From assembly GCF_001050345.1 (NCBI RefSeq), contig NZ_LFMW01000023.1:1-53214 (forward strand): a stretch of DNA of 53,214 nucleotides, given 5' to 3'. This DNA comes from Pseudomonas fildesensis (GTDB lineage Bacteria > Pseudomonadota > Gammaproteobacteria > Pseudomonadales > Pseudomonadaceae). Shown piece by piece: positions 41,055-49,669 of the stretch. Both the position numbers and the translations under genes were made by a program. Under the pieces are notes generated by a model. It was not told where the DNA came from, made no database searches, and worked only from the letters and a program-made list of their open reading frames with translations. Every line of letters starts with the position of its first letter. The stretch's first letter is position 1.

Positions 41055-41660
41055 ATGAGTACGTTATTCACCCGCCGCAAGGTCCTGACCGGCATGAGCT
41101 TGCTGGGCCTGGGCCTGCTGGCCGGTTGTGACAACAGCCCCAGACTGAACTTCAAGTACGGCAAGGACCTGAGCGACAAGATCATGGGCCGCACCTTCAA
41201 GCTCAAGAACACTGAGGGCGAAACCGTCACCCTCAGCTCGTTCCGTGGCCTGATGCCGGTGGTGTTCTTCGGTTTCACCCAGTGCCCGGCGGTGTGCCCG
41301 ACCACCCTGGCCCGCGCCGCCCAGGCCAAGAAGCTGATGGGCCGCGACGGTGAGATCATGCAGGTGATCTTTATCACCCTCGACCCCGAACGCGACACGC
41401 CCGAGATTCTCGACAAGTACGTCAAGGCCTTCGACCCGAGTTTCGAAGCGCTGTATGGCACCCCGGAAGAAATCGCCGTGGCCGCCAAGGAATTCGGGAT
41501 CTTTTATGAAAAGATCCCCGCCGGCGACACCTACACCTTGTCCCACACGGCCACCAGTTTTGTCTTCGACACGCGCGGCAACCTGCGCCTGGGCCTGTCG
41601 GCATCCCTTACCGCTAAAGAGTGCGCAGAAGACCTGCTCACCGTCATGGAGGTCTGCTAA
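41055..41660 (+). CDS. SCO1/SenC-family copper chaperone lipoprotein
   Basis: 201 aa. The N-terminus (TGMSLLGLGLLAGC) has a lipobox, and the thioredoxin-like domain carries CPAVC (Cys77, Cys81) with His164 in TLSHTATSF, the three copper ligands of SCO proteins. It delivers copper to the CuA or other cytochrome oxidase site. TTG at 41052 directly precedes the chosen ATG. Its TAA overlaps the ATG of the PCuAC gene (TAATG). Confidence 0.93.
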   Translation: MSTLFTRRKVLTGMSLLGLGLLAGCDNSPRLNFKYGKDLSDKIMGRTFKLKNTEGETVTLSSFRGLMPVVFFGFTQCPAVCPTTLARAAQAKKLMGRDGEIMQVIFITLDPERDTPEILDKYVKAFDPSFEALYGTPEEIAVAAKEFGIFYEKIPAGDTYTLSHTATSFVFDTRGNLRLGLSASLTAKECAEDLLTVMEVC

Positions 41661-42127
41661 TGACTGCCGTTCAACACCTCAAACGCACCCTCATCGGCCT
41701 GTCCCTGCTGGGCCTCGCCGCCCACGCCAGCGCCCAGGTGCTGGTAACCGACGCCTGGGTGCGCGCCTCTGTAGCAGGCCAGCCGTCCAGCGGCGCATTC
41801 ATGACCGTGACCGCCGACAGCGACAGCAAACTGCTGAGCGTGTCGTCGCCGGTCGCCAAGGACGTGCAGATCCATGAGATGAGCATGAAGGACGACGTGA
41901 TGCGCATGGGCCCGGTGGACTCGGTGGCGCTGCCGGCGGGCAAGGCGGTCAAGCTCGACCCCAACGGTTATCACGTGATGCTGATGGGCCTGACCGGCCA
42001 GATCAAGGAAGGCGACCAGGTGCCGCTGACCCTGACGGTGCAAAACGCCAAGGGCGAGAAGCAGGCGATTGAAGTGAAGGCACCGGCTCGCGGGATTGAT
42101 GGGATGGACCATAGCAAGATGCATTGA
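41660..42127 (+). CDS. PCuAC periplasmic copper chaperone
   Basis: 155 aa with a signal peptide (cleavage near AHASA) and the full copper motif H-x10-M-x21-H-x-M at His72, Met83, His105 and Met107. The C-terminus adds MDHSKMH. PCuAC works with SCO proteins to metallate the CuA centre of cytochrome oxidase. Translationally coupled to the SCO gene upstream. Confidence 0.94.
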   Translation: MTAVQHLKRTLIGLSLLGLAAHASAQVLVTDAWVRASVAGQPSSGAFMTVTADSDSKLLSVSSPVAKDVQIHEMSMKDDVMRMGPVDSVALPAGKAVKLDPNGYHVMLMGLTGQIKEGDQVPLTLTVQNAKGEKQAIEVKAPARGIDGMDHSKMH

Positions 42128-42143
42128 CAGGCGCTTGCAGGCC

Positions 42144-42473
42144 TCAATCCACAATAAACAGCTTTGCCCCCACTCGTGTGGATGAACGATGCCCTTCCAT
42201 GTCATTGCCCACCTGGTAACTCATCCCGGCCGTCAGCGTGAACTGGCGGCCGTCTTCCAGCTCCGTATGCAACTCCCCTTCGAGACACAACAGCACATGC
42301 CCGCGCCAGCACCAGTGATCGGCCAGGTAGCCGGGGGTGTATTCGACCCTGCGCACGCGGGTGGTGCCGAAATGGCAGGTGCGCCACGAAGCACTGCCGG
42401 TAACGCCGGGGTGATGCTCGGGTTCGACGGTGGACCAGTCGGTAGTGCCGAAGGGGACAGCGGTGAGTTCCAT
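42144..42473 (-). CDS. Cupin-fold protein, DHCW-motif family
   Basis: 109 aa single-domain cupin. The metal-site strand reads LADHWCWRGHVLLCLEGEL followed by ELEDGRQFTLTAGMSY, giving the two cupin motifs. The name comes from the Asp-His-(Trp)-Cys-Trp cluster, from memory of family naming. Small cytosolic protein of unknown substrate. Convergent with the PCuAC gene, 16 bases away. Confidence 0.78.
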   Translation of the reverse strand: MELTAVPFGTTDWSTVEPEHHPGVTGSASWRTCHFGTTRVRRVEYTPGYLADHWCWRGHVLLCLEGELHTELEDGRQFTLTAGMSYQVGNDMEGHRSSTRVGAKLFIVD

Positions 42474-42607
42474 GGTGTGCTCGGTCGTCAGTTAACGTGG
42501 CTCGACCCTATCCGCCCGGCACGGGGTGCGATAGACACAGATCGCGGGCTTTTTTGGGATACAGGCACCCGCGCTTGGTATCCTGCCTGGCCTGCTTTCC
42601 TGGATGC

Positions 42608-43105
42608 ATGCCAATGCAGATCGACCCCGCTTTCATCCTCCACGAAACCGAACACTGGCGGCTCAACCATCACCTGGCATCGAAACTGCCGGGCTACCTG
42701 ATGCTGGGTGCCAAGGCGCCGATCGATTCGCTGGCCGATATGCCAGATGCTGCACTGGCGGAGCTGGGCGGATTGCTCGCAAAAACCCAGCGCGTGATGG
42801 AGACACAGCTCAAGCCCAAGTGGCTGTACATCAGCCGTTATGGACATATGCCGGGTTTCCCGCTGCACTTTCATTTCATCCCGGTGTACGACTGGGTGGA
42901 GGATGCGTTCTGGCAGGATGAGCGTTATCGAGTGCTGCAACATTTTGGCTCGCAGGATTTGGCGCAGACGCTGACGGATGGGGCGGAGTTGACGCTATTT
43001 GTGTGGCGCGAGTTTGGCGAGAGCCTCACGCCGCCGGCCGTTCAAGAGGATTCATTCGATCTGGTCATCACCCGGTTGCGCGCAGCTTTCGGGGCGGAGC
43101 GATGA
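42608..43105 (+). CDS. HIT-family protein with incomplete histidine triad
   Basis: 165 aa. The triad strand reads GFPLHFHFIPVYDW; compared with the normal H-x-H-x-H-x-x the first histidine is Pro, leaving two. HIT proteins are nucleotide hydrolases or transferases. The start ATG 42608 (or 42614) was taken for its N-terminal fit (IDPAFILHETEHWRLNHHLASKLPGYL), no strong ribosome site is visible. Function uncertain. Confidence 0.78.
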   Translation: MPMQIDPAFILHETEHWRLNHHLASKLPGYLMLGAKAPIDSLADMPDAALAELGGLLAKTQRVMETQLKPKWLYISRYGHMPGFPLHFHFIPVYDWVEDAFWQDERYRVLQHFGSQDLAQTLTDGAELTLFVWREFGESLTPPAVQEDSFDLVITRLRAAFGAER

Positions 43106-43106
43106 A

Positions 43107-43224
43107 CAAATGTGGGAGTTGTCGAGCTTTAGCGAGGCTGCGATAGCGGTGGGTCAGGCGACGAAAATGTCAGCAATGCCGGCCCCATCGCAGCCTCGCT
43201 AAAGCTCGACAACTCCCACATTTG
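43107..43224. repeat. REPIN-type hairpin between HIT gene and GNAT gene
   Basis: Near-perfect inverted arms CAAATGTGGGAGTTGTCGAG / CTCGACAACTCCCACATTTG, extended inward by CTTTAGCGAGGCTGCGAT / ATCGCAGCCTCGCTAAAG, around a loop of about 40 bases. A different REP variant from the nir array. It lies between convergent genes and may also act as a terminator. Confidence 0.88.
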
Positions 43225-43287
43225 ATCTGATTCGTCTTGAGATCAGTTTTGTTCGTAATTGACAATCGAAGCTGTTCCTTGTGCCCC

Positions 43288-43755
43288 TCAGACTATGCGC
43301 TTCGTCATCGGAATACACGCCAACTGCAACCCCGACGGGGAGTGATAAATCGCCTGCTCGCTCCCCACATACCCGCGCTGTTGGTAAAAGCTTGCGGCGT
43401 TCAACGTCGCATCCAGCACCACTTCCTGAATCTCCAACTCCCGCGCAAGGTCTTCAAGAAAATCAAGCATCGCCTTGCCATACCCGCGCCCGGTGAATGC
43501 GGGCAGCACAAACAACGCGCCCACTTCGTTATTGGCCAGATCGAGCATTCCGGTGGCGACCGGCTCGCCGTTCACCCAGCCCAGGTAAAACGGCTTGTCC
43601 ATCAGCGCGCTGTAGCCGTCCTCGGCTTTGCCTCGGGTCCACAGCGCCATTTGTTCAGCGGTGTAGGCGCCGATGCATTGGCTGCGAATGGCTTCACGGC
43701 GGATGTCAAAGGCGGTGTTGGCATCGTTCGGGGTGGCGCGTTTTATTTCCAGCAT
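43288..43755 (-). CDS. GNAT-family N-acetyltransferase
   Basis: 155 aa GNAT fold. The acetyl-CoA loop is VLPAFTGRGYGKAMLDFL (motif A, R/Q-x-x-G-x-G/A), and the C-terminal NAASFYQQRGY is motif B. Substrate unknown. It is followed on the same strand (upstream) by a second GNAT gene 12 bases away, so the two form an operon. Confidence 0.87.
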   Translation of the reverse strand: MLEIKRATPNDANTAFDIRREAIRSQCIGAYTAEQMALWTRGKAEDGYSALMDKPFYLGWVNGEPVATGMLDLANNEVGALFVLPAFTGRGYGKAMLDFLEDLARELEIQEVVLDATLNAASFYQQRGYVGSEQAIYHSPSGLQLACIPMTKRIV

Positions 43756-43767
43756 GGGGTCCTTCCT

Positions 43768-44202
43768 TCATGCGTTTTCGTTGCCCGGTTGGGTGAATGA
43801 ATAGCGGTCGATATCCGTGCGCAATGTCCAGCCCTGGCCTTGCCAGTACTCGGCGGCGCGGGTGTTGGTCTTGAAGACATCGAGGTGGCATTTGTGGATG
43901 CCCAATTGCGCCAGCGCGTCGAGGCAGCGCTGGGTCAAGGCTTGCGCGATACCCTGGCGACGAAAGTCCGCCAGCACCAGCGCGTGTTGCAGGTAACCGC
44001 GTCGCCCATCGTGGCCGCACATGACGCAGGCGATCAGCCGGCCTTCGGTTTCAGCGACGAAACTCAGCCCGGGATTGCGCGCCAGGTAGCGCTCGGTGGC
44101 TTCGCGGGAGTCGGCGTCACGCAGGGAGATGCCGGGAGTGCTTTGCATGAGCGCGAGGATGGCGTCGTAGTCGGACGGTGTCATTTCGCGGATCGAATAC
44201 AT
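43768..44202 (-). CDS. GNAT-family N-acetyltransferase
   Basis: 144 aa GNAT protein with acetyl-CoA loop LVLADFRRQGIAQALTQRCL and motif B NTRAAEYWQGQGW. The N-terminus IREMTPSDYDAILALM is of the RimI-like type. ATG 44202 was preferred to an upstream in-frame start at 44238. Unrelated in detail to its downstream GNAT neighbour. Confidence 0.85.
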   Translation of the reverse strand: MYSIREMTPSDYDAILALMQSTPGISLRDADSREATERYLARNPGLSFVAETEGRLIACVMCGHDGRRGYLQHALVLADFRRQGIAQALTQRCLDALAQLGIHKCHLDVFKTNTRAAEYWQGQGWTLRTDIDRYSFTQPGNENA

Positions 44203-44892
44203 TGTTTTGTACCTGAGTGCCGGGCCGAAGCTCAGCATACTAACGCTGATTTATTGTAGGCGCTGGCTTGCCGGCAAAAATCGTCAACGATGACGCTGGC
44301 AAGCTGGATGTACGCGGCGCTCTCAGGTTTTTCACTGGCAAGTCGGGTCCTACAGGAAGGCACTGTATGGCATGGTGGATGCCGTGCCCTGTGCCGGTTG
44401 GCATCATGATCGGCGCCATCAACCTGTAAGGCGCGGAGCTGTCGATCATCACCCTGGTGCAGACCTTTGCGTACCGCAGGATTTCTACAGCCAAAAGCCA
44501 CGCAGTGATCTCAACCATCGTGCTCGCGGCCTGCGCGATTGCTGCGGTGTAATTGGATGCTGTGCGAGCGATTGTTTGCCTTGTGTCTGATTAGCCAATT
44601 GAGGTGTTATGGCCAGCGATTACACAGGCTCGATCCGAGGGAGGTTTAGTCTGGGTTAGTGGATAGCAGTTGCGAAGCGGAGGCCGAGTCGGTCTGTTTT
44701 GGTCCCAGAGTGTGTAAAAACGCTTCGCCAAAATTGAAGTGTGCGCGTCTACGTTAAATCTGAAATTTATCGGCACGTCAGCAGATGTGGATTTCGCGTA
44801 GAAACGCGATTTTCAGTCCGGTTTTGAGTAGCGGTCGCGCTCAAAACTGTTTTTACACAGCCTCGGCCGAAAACGGTCAGTCGTGTACGGCT
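44203..44892. other. Gene-poor stretch with REP-like repeat and a decayed membrane-gene scrap
   Basis: 44256-44360 carries inverted REP-like arms (TGTAGGCGCTGGCTTGCCGGC and ACTGGCAAGTCGGGTCCTACA). About 44369-44552 reads in one plus frame as short hydrophobic pieces (VPVGIMIGAINL, then a stop, then LSIITLVQTFAYRRIS and TIVLAACAIAAV), possibly the wreck of a membrane protein. The rest, to about 44892, shows no gene. Confidence 0.4.
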
Positions 44893-45118
44893 GCATCTCG
44901 GCGGTGGCGATGTCACACTCGGGGTTCGCCCTGCGCTTCAAGTCGATGCTGGGAGTGGCGCCGCTGGAATACCTTCGGCGCTGGCGGATGCGCTGCGGCG
45001 CAAATCGGGATCGGTTGCCAGGATTGCGGTAGACCTTGGTTATGCCTCTGAAAGTGCGTTCGGCAATGCCTGTAAGAGAGCGTTTGGGCGGTCGCCCAAG
45101 CAACATCGTCTCGTTTGA
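44893..45118 (+). pseudogene. C-terminal relic of an AraC-family regulator, frameshifted
   Basis: One frame gives AVAMSHSGFALRFKSMLGV and APLEYLRRWRMR, the first HTH and linker of AraC regulators. It then breaks near 44990, and the adjacent frame continues DALRRKSGSVARIAVDLGY and ASESAFGNACKRAFGRSPKQ to TGA at 45118. No N-terminal part is present. So it is a truncated and frameshifted relic, not a gene. Confidence 0.75.
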
Positions 45119-45131
45119 AAAGGAGCTTTAA

Positions 45132-45722
45132 TTGGACACTCAGCTTTTGGCGGCAGTGATCGTTCCATTGGTCATCACCTTTTTTACCTTGATCGTCACC
45201 TGGCTCCATAACTCCGCGAGCATTTCCCATCAGCGCACCCAGCGCTTGATGGAACTGGTGCAGTCCGGCGCCTGGCGGACGACTCATCCGCTGGTATTGG
45301 TGATGAGCGTGCGTGAAGCGTTCGGCTTACGAGTCAACCTTGATGCCCGGGCCCTGCGCCTGGCGCTTGAGTACGAAGATCAAGCGTTTGAAGCGTTGCA
45401 AGGCTATTTGAAAAACCGCGAGTTCATACGCGTGTCCGACGATGGCCTTCGCTTCCAAGGGGCGAAAGTATTCGGCAGTAGACGAAGCTATAAAGGTTGG
45501 CCCACTCGTGTTTACGCAATAGGGCTGACCTTATATGCCACCTTGCTATTCACTTCCTCCTATCTGGTGAATGTCAGTGGTTACCCAAGCGCCATATGGC
45601 TATCAGTATTAGCTGGCCTGCTCCTGCTTGCCTGCATTGGTGTGGCGCGCAGTTTGAATCGTGCCGAACGGCTGTTGAAGTTGCCACCGATCGGTACAGC
45701 CCAAACAATGTTGCTACCGTGA
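45132..45722 (+). CDS. Hypothetical membrane protein, 196 residues
   Basis: Three likely helices: one at the N-terminus (LLAAVIVPLVITFFTLIVTWL) and two near the C-terminus (YAIGLTLYATLLFTSSYLV; IWLSVLAGLLLLACIGVA), with a cytosolic helical middle (LALEYEDQAFEALQGYLK). No ATG is suitable; the TTG at 45132 has AAAAGGAG six bases before it and was chosen. Not recognised. It abuts the AraC relic and precedes another small hypothetical gene. Confidence 0.7.
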   Translation: MDTQLLAAVIVPLVITFFTLIVTWLHNSASISHQRTQRLMELVQSGAWRTTHPLVLVMSVREAFGLRVNLDARALRLALEYEDQAFEALQGYLKNREFIRVSDDGLRFQGAKVFGSRRSYKGWPTRVYAIGLTLYATLLFTSSYLVNVSGYPSAIWLSVLAGLLLLACIGVARSLNRAERLLKLPPIGTAQTMLLP

Positions 45723-45741
45723 ACACTCGACAGGACTGAAT

Positions 45742-46176
45742 ATGAGCGAACTACCGAGCTCCGGCGCCGGCCGCGACGATGCAACACGCAAGAAAATCCA
45801 TGCAGCCGTCGCGTCGAGAAACCTCGCAAGTGTAGCGAACAATACCAAGTGGGATGAGCTGATCAGCCATTTCCGCCAGCTTGAGGGTTGGCGTCCGTCT
45901 TACCGATCCAAGTGGGTCACAGGGTACATATCAGAGTGGGACGTCGAGTGGTTTTACCACCTGCCATTTCCATTTGCGGGCGTCGAATGGTTCGACATTG
46001 GTCTGTGGGAAGCCGCGCCCTCGCAAGGAACGCTACTTGCACGTACAACCATTGACCATACAGAAGAAATTTCAAAGGTCATCGCACACATCGGGTTCGA
46101 GTTTGAGGTGCGCGCCGACGTTCTGAGAATTTGGGGATACCTCCCAAAATCGTATGAAGACTTTCCACCCGCATGA
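45742..46176 (+). CDS. Hypothetical protein, possibly DUF6678 family
   Basis: 144 aa soluble protein with a polar N-terminus and the segments NNTKWDELISHF, GYISEWDVEWFYHLPFPFAGVEWFDI and LRIWGYLPKSYEDF. The Trp-rich WDxEWFYHxP block resembles what I recall of DUF6678, but this is not certain. It follows the membrane protein by 19 bases on the same strand. Function unknown. Confidence 0.68.
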   Translation: MSELPSSGAGRDDATRKKIHAAVASRNLASVANNTKWDELISHFRQLEGWRPSYRSKWVTGYISEWDVEWFYHLPFPFAGVEWFDIGLWEAAPSQGTLLARTTIDHTEEISKVIAHIGFEFEVRADVLRIWGYLPKSYEDFPPA

Positions 46177-46212
46177 CAGGGTGATAGCAACTGCTGACTT
46201 CAGTTACCCACG

Positions 46213-47076
46213 TCACTCCGCTGCAAACCGATGCCTTTTTATCCGGTACATATCACCATCCGCATGGCTGAGCAGCGTATCGGCATCCTCCCCATCCGCC
46301 GGATAAAAGGCCACGCCGATACTGCAGGATGGCATCTTCAGCCCGCCAAACTCAGCGCCCAGCGGCTCGGCCATGACCGCGAGTATCTGCGCCACCTTCC
46401 CGGAAACGGCGCCCTGCGACTGGATATCCGTCAGCAGCACCGTGAACTCATCACCGCCCATCCGGGCCACCAGGTCGCTCTCACGCACGCAGCCTTCCAG
46501 CCGTCGTGCTATCACGCAGAGCACACGATCGCCTACGGCATGGCCATGCACGTCGTTGATGCCCTTGAAGTCATTGACGTCCAGAAAGAGCAACGCCAGC
46601 GTGGTGTTGTGATGCTCTGCTGCTTGCAGGGCCGCGTCCAGTCGGTCATTGAACAGCGACCGGTTGGTGAGGGCCGTCAGCGGATCGTGATGAGCAAGAA
46701 AACGTAACTCCTCCTCAGCTTGCGTAAGGGCCGTGATGTCCCGCGCAACGCCGATCCGCGCGCCTACCTCTTCAGACCAGAAGGCCGCCCACAGGATGTG
46801 CACGACGCTGCCATCCTTGCGGATATAACGGTTGCGGAAGTCGACGTGAGGTTTGCCATTCATGACCCGCACAATCGAGGCCCGGGTGCGCGCCAGGTCC
46901 TCAGGGTGCATGTAGTGGGTGATCAGCGTGCCGGTCAGCTCGTCGGCGCGGTAACCCAGCAACGCTTCGCAGGCATCACTCACAAATACAATCTGGTTTC
47001 CACTGTCGACAACAAACACTGTATCCAGCATCAGGTGGATCAGTTTGGGATAGAGAGCTTGCAGGTCAACGGGCAT
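46213..47076 (-). CDS. PAS-GGDEF diguanylate cyclase
   Basis: 287 aa. An N-terminal PAS domain (VFVVDSGNQIVFVSDACEALLGY; DFRNRYIRKDGSVVHILW) is followed by a GGDEF domain with the catalytic motif intact as RMGGDEFTVLL and upstream DPLTALTNRSLFNDRL. It should make cyclic di-GMP. No membrane helix and no EAL domain. No RxxD inhibitory site is evident before GGDEF. Stand-alone gene. Confidence 0.92.
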   Translation of the reverse strand: MPVDLQALYPKLIHLMLDTVFVVDSGNQIVFVSDACEALLGYRADELTGTLITHYMHPEDLARTRASIVRVMNGKPHVDFRNRYIRKDGSVVHILWAAFWSEEVGARIGVARDITALTQAEEELRFLAHHDPLTALTNRSLFNDRLDAALQAAEHHNTTLALLFLDVNDFKGINDVHGHAVGDRVLCVIARRLEGCVRESDLVARMGGDEFTVLLTDIQSQGAVSGKVAQILAVMAEPLGAEFGGLKMPSCSIGVAFYPADGEDADTLLSHADGDMYRIKRHRFAAE

Positions 47077-47142
47077 AGGTCATCGGGCGTCCGGTTCATA
47101 TGGACCGATCATAGCCCGATCATGAAGAGAGGCGGAAAGGAA

Positions 47143-47292
47143 TCATAACGGCCCGCAAAATAGCCGCAAGCAATGTTGCTGCCCCAACTGAGCCGCCACC
47201 AGCAGGCTGCGCCACCCTTCGAGGTCGTAGAACAGCGCCCGCCAGAGCAGCCACAACCAGTGGTAGTAGAGGTGGAACACGAACCAGATCAT
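47143..47292 (-). CDS. Possible small protein, 49 residues
   Basis: An ATG-to-TGA frame too short for routine calling. It reads with high-GC third positions and an aromatic N-terminus (IWFVFHLYYHWLWLLWRALF), then DLEGWRSLLVAAQLGQQ. No ribosome site is visible upstream. It lies between the GGDEF gene and the divergent XRE gene. Could be a real short gene or the end of a decayed one. Confidence 0.35.
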   Translation of the reverse strand: MIWFVFHLYYHWLWLLWRALFYDLEGWRSLLVAAQLGQQHCLRLFCGPL

Positions 47293-47385
47293 TCGGCGAC
47301 TCGGATTTTATAATGAACGAATGATTGCTATGCTGAACAATAGGCAGCAGTGCGTCAATCCAATCCAGGATGATTTAAGAAACAA

Positions 47386-47967
47386 ATGACCGATATAGCG
47401 AACAATTCGATCAGCAACACACCGAGCCGAATCGACCTGCTGGCCCTGTCGATCAAACGCGAACGCCAGTCCGCCGGGCTTTCGTTGACCGAACTAGCGA
47501 AGCGCGCCGGGGTGGCGAAGTCAACCTTGTCGCAGCTGGAGTCAGGGATCGGCAACCCGAGCATTGAAACCCTGTGGTCGCTGGCCACGGCGATGGGCTT
47601 ACAGGTGACCCGGTTCTTCGAACAACCCCAGCAGAACCTGAGAGTGATTCGCGCCAATGAGGGGCTGACGACCTATTCCGAAAATGCCCACTACGCGGCG
47701 ACACTGCTTGCGGATTGCCCGGCGGGCGTGCGGCGCGATATCTATCGGCTCAAGGTGCAGCCCGGCGAAGTGCGCCTGTCCCAGCCCCACCCGCCCGGCA
47801 CCGTAGAGCATGTGGTGCTGTGCAGCGGCAGCGCGAATATCGGCCCGGCCAATGAGCCCGTGCTGCTGCAGGCCGGTGACTACATCAGCTATCTGGCGAA
47901 TGCGCCGCATGTGTTCGAGGCACTTGAGGCGGATACCACGGCGGTGATGGTGATCGAGCACCCTTGA
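47386..47967 (+). CDS. XRE-cupin transcriptional regulator
   Basis: 193 aa. Residues about 15-75 are an XRE helix-turn-helix (SLTELAKRAGVAKSTLSQLE, NPSIETLWSLA). Residues 110-190 are a cupin sensor domain (GTVEHVVLCSGSANI, LLQAGDYISYLANAPHVFEAL). Such regulators control amino-acid or polyamine metabolism or transport. The LysE gene ends 18 bases after it on the opposite strand, and may or may not be its target. Confidence 0.88.
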   Translation: MTDIANNSISNTPSRIDLLALSIKRERQSAGLSLTELAKRAGVAKSTLSQLESGIGNPSIETLWSLATAMGLQVTRFFEQPQQNLRVIRANEGLTTYSENAHYAATLLADCPAGVRRDIYRLKVQPGEVRLSQPHPPGTVEHVVLCSGSANIGPANEPVLLQAGDYISYLANAPHVFEALEADTTAVMVIEHP

Positions 47968-47984
47968 GGCGTGGCTATGTGCCC

Positions 47985-48593
47985 TCAGGCATGGATAGGC
48001 AGCGCCAACCCAAACAGTACAAAAAAACCGCCACAGACTTTATTGAACCGGCGCCCGGTTCGGGCCAACCAGGGCCTGACCCGGTGCGCTGCGCTGGCCA
48101 CCAAATACTCCACGACGAACTCCACGACGGCGTAGGTCAACGCGATGGTAACCGTCTGCGCGATGATGCTTCTGTGCGGATCCAGGAACGGTGGAATAAA
48201 CGCGGTAAAAAGCAGCAAGGCTTTGGGGTTCGAAATAGCCGATACCAGGCCCTGACGGAACAGCGACCAACGCCGCGAACGGGTAGCGCCGGTCGCCTCA
48301 AGACTGACCGGTGCTGCCCGCCAAAGCCCGAAGCCCAGCCAGATCAGATACAGCCCGCCAACCACCTTCAACGCCGTGAACCAACTGGCCGACGCCTGGA
48401 TCAATGCACCCAACCCCAAGGCGCAAAATGAAAGCACGATTGCAAAACCGAGCACGCCGCCGGTAATCGTAAACAGCGTTTTGCGAATCCCGTGAAGGGC
48501 TCCATGGGTAAGCACCAATAACGCATTGGGCCCTGGTACTACCGCGATGCCGCAGCAGGTAACCAGGTAAAGCAACCAGGTCTCAAATGGCAT
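47985..48593 (-). CDS. LysE/RhtB-family amino-acid exporter
   Basis: 202 aa, six-helix exporter with the family opening VPGPNALLVLTHGALHGIRK, KVVGGLYLIWLGFGLWR and FRQGLVSAISNPKALLLFTAFIPPFLD. Start ATG 48593 gives the usual N-terminus; the open frame further up is not needed. Divergent from a LysR gene that is now broken, a classical regulator-exporter pair. Confidence 0.9.
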   Translation of the reverse strand: MPFETWLLYLVTCCGIAVVPGPNALLVLTHGALHGIRKTLFTITGGVLGFAIVLSFCALGLGALIQASASWFTALKVVGGLYLIWLGFGLWRAAPVSLEATGATRSRRWSLFRQGLVSAISNPKALLLFTAFIPPFLDPHRSIIAQTVTIALTYAVVEFVVEYLVASAAHRVRPWLARTGRRFNKVCGGFFVLFGLALPIHA

Positions 48594-48705
48594 GATCCGA
48601 TCCAGTAGGTGTTGGTTGAGCCAGGATCTTGCGGGTGACCAAACGATCATGAAAAGCACATAATTCACGTCACAGCCATTCGATTAACGAATAGAGGTAA
48701 CCGCG

Positions 48706-49568
48706 ACGCCAGCCAGTGATCTGCAACTCGATTGGCTCAAATGCTTCGTGGCGGTAGTGGATGCCGGTTCGCTGTCTGGCGCTGCCCACGAGGTCAACCG
48801 GTCGCAATCCGCCGTCAGTATGCAGATGAAAAAGCTGGAGGCCGCGCTTGGGCGGCAGTTGTTGAGCCGTGGCCCCCGGCACCTTCAACTGACCGCAGAC
48901 GGCCAGACGCTGCTGAGCTATGCCCGTCGCATGCTCGCGCTTCACGCCGAGACCCAAGCGGCGTTTCACGGTGAAGAGTTAACCGGGCGCATCCGCCTGG
49001 GCGTCGCGGAAGACTATGCGGCCAGGTATCTCACGCCGCTTCTGAAGCGTTTTTCGCCGCGCTACGCAGGCGTAGAAATAGAACTGACGTGTGAACAGTC
49101 GACCGCGCTTATCCCGCGTGTGCGCAGCGGCGACCTTGATCTGGCGCTGGTGTCCAGGGACTCGCCTCAGAGCGGTACATTTCTGTTCAAGGAGCCCATG
49201 GTTGGGTGGGCTCACCGCAGTTCGAACTGTGGCGGCGAGACCCGATACCTATCGCCGTCTACGAAAGCGCAAGCCTGGCTCGGCGTTATGCGGTGAATTC
49301 ACTGACCCAACAGGGCCGCGAATTCAAGGTGGTCTACAACAGCTCCAGCCTTACCGGCCAGGTGGCTGCCGTTGAGGGCGGGCTCGCGATTGCCGCGATC
49401 ACTCAGTGCACCGTACAGGATTCGCTTCAGGTATTGGGTGACGAGCACGGCTTGGGAAACATTGAACCCATGGAAGTTTCGATTCTGCGTACCCGGGCGT
49501 CTCGCAGCTCTAAAGCGGTCAATAGCCTGAATGCGTTTATCATCAGGGCGCTGAGAACTCAGGCTTAG
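48706..49568 (+). pseudogene. LysR-family regulator, two lesions (ArgP-like position beside lysE)
   Basis: The N-terminal winged helix reads DLQLDWLKCFVAVVDAGSLS, then GAAHEVNRSQSAVSMQMKKLE; the substrate domain follows. Lesion 1: no ATG/GTG/TTG opens the frame at the right place; GAGG is followed 8 bases later by ACG (48706-48708) where PASDLQLDW begins, so ATG to ACG is likely. Lesion 2: near 49203 the frame shifts; restoring one T (GTT to GTTT) joins ...KEPMV to WVGSPQFELWRRDP and the C-terminal half to 49568. A truncated product from GTG 48748 is conceivable. Confidence 0.82.
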
Positions 49569-49669
49569 TGGACAGAGCATTTCGGCACAATCATCGAGCG
49601 CTTCGGCGCAGTCCTGCGTTCCGGCGCTGTTTAGGCTTAACGCTAAACCCACGCCTGGACACCACCGCG

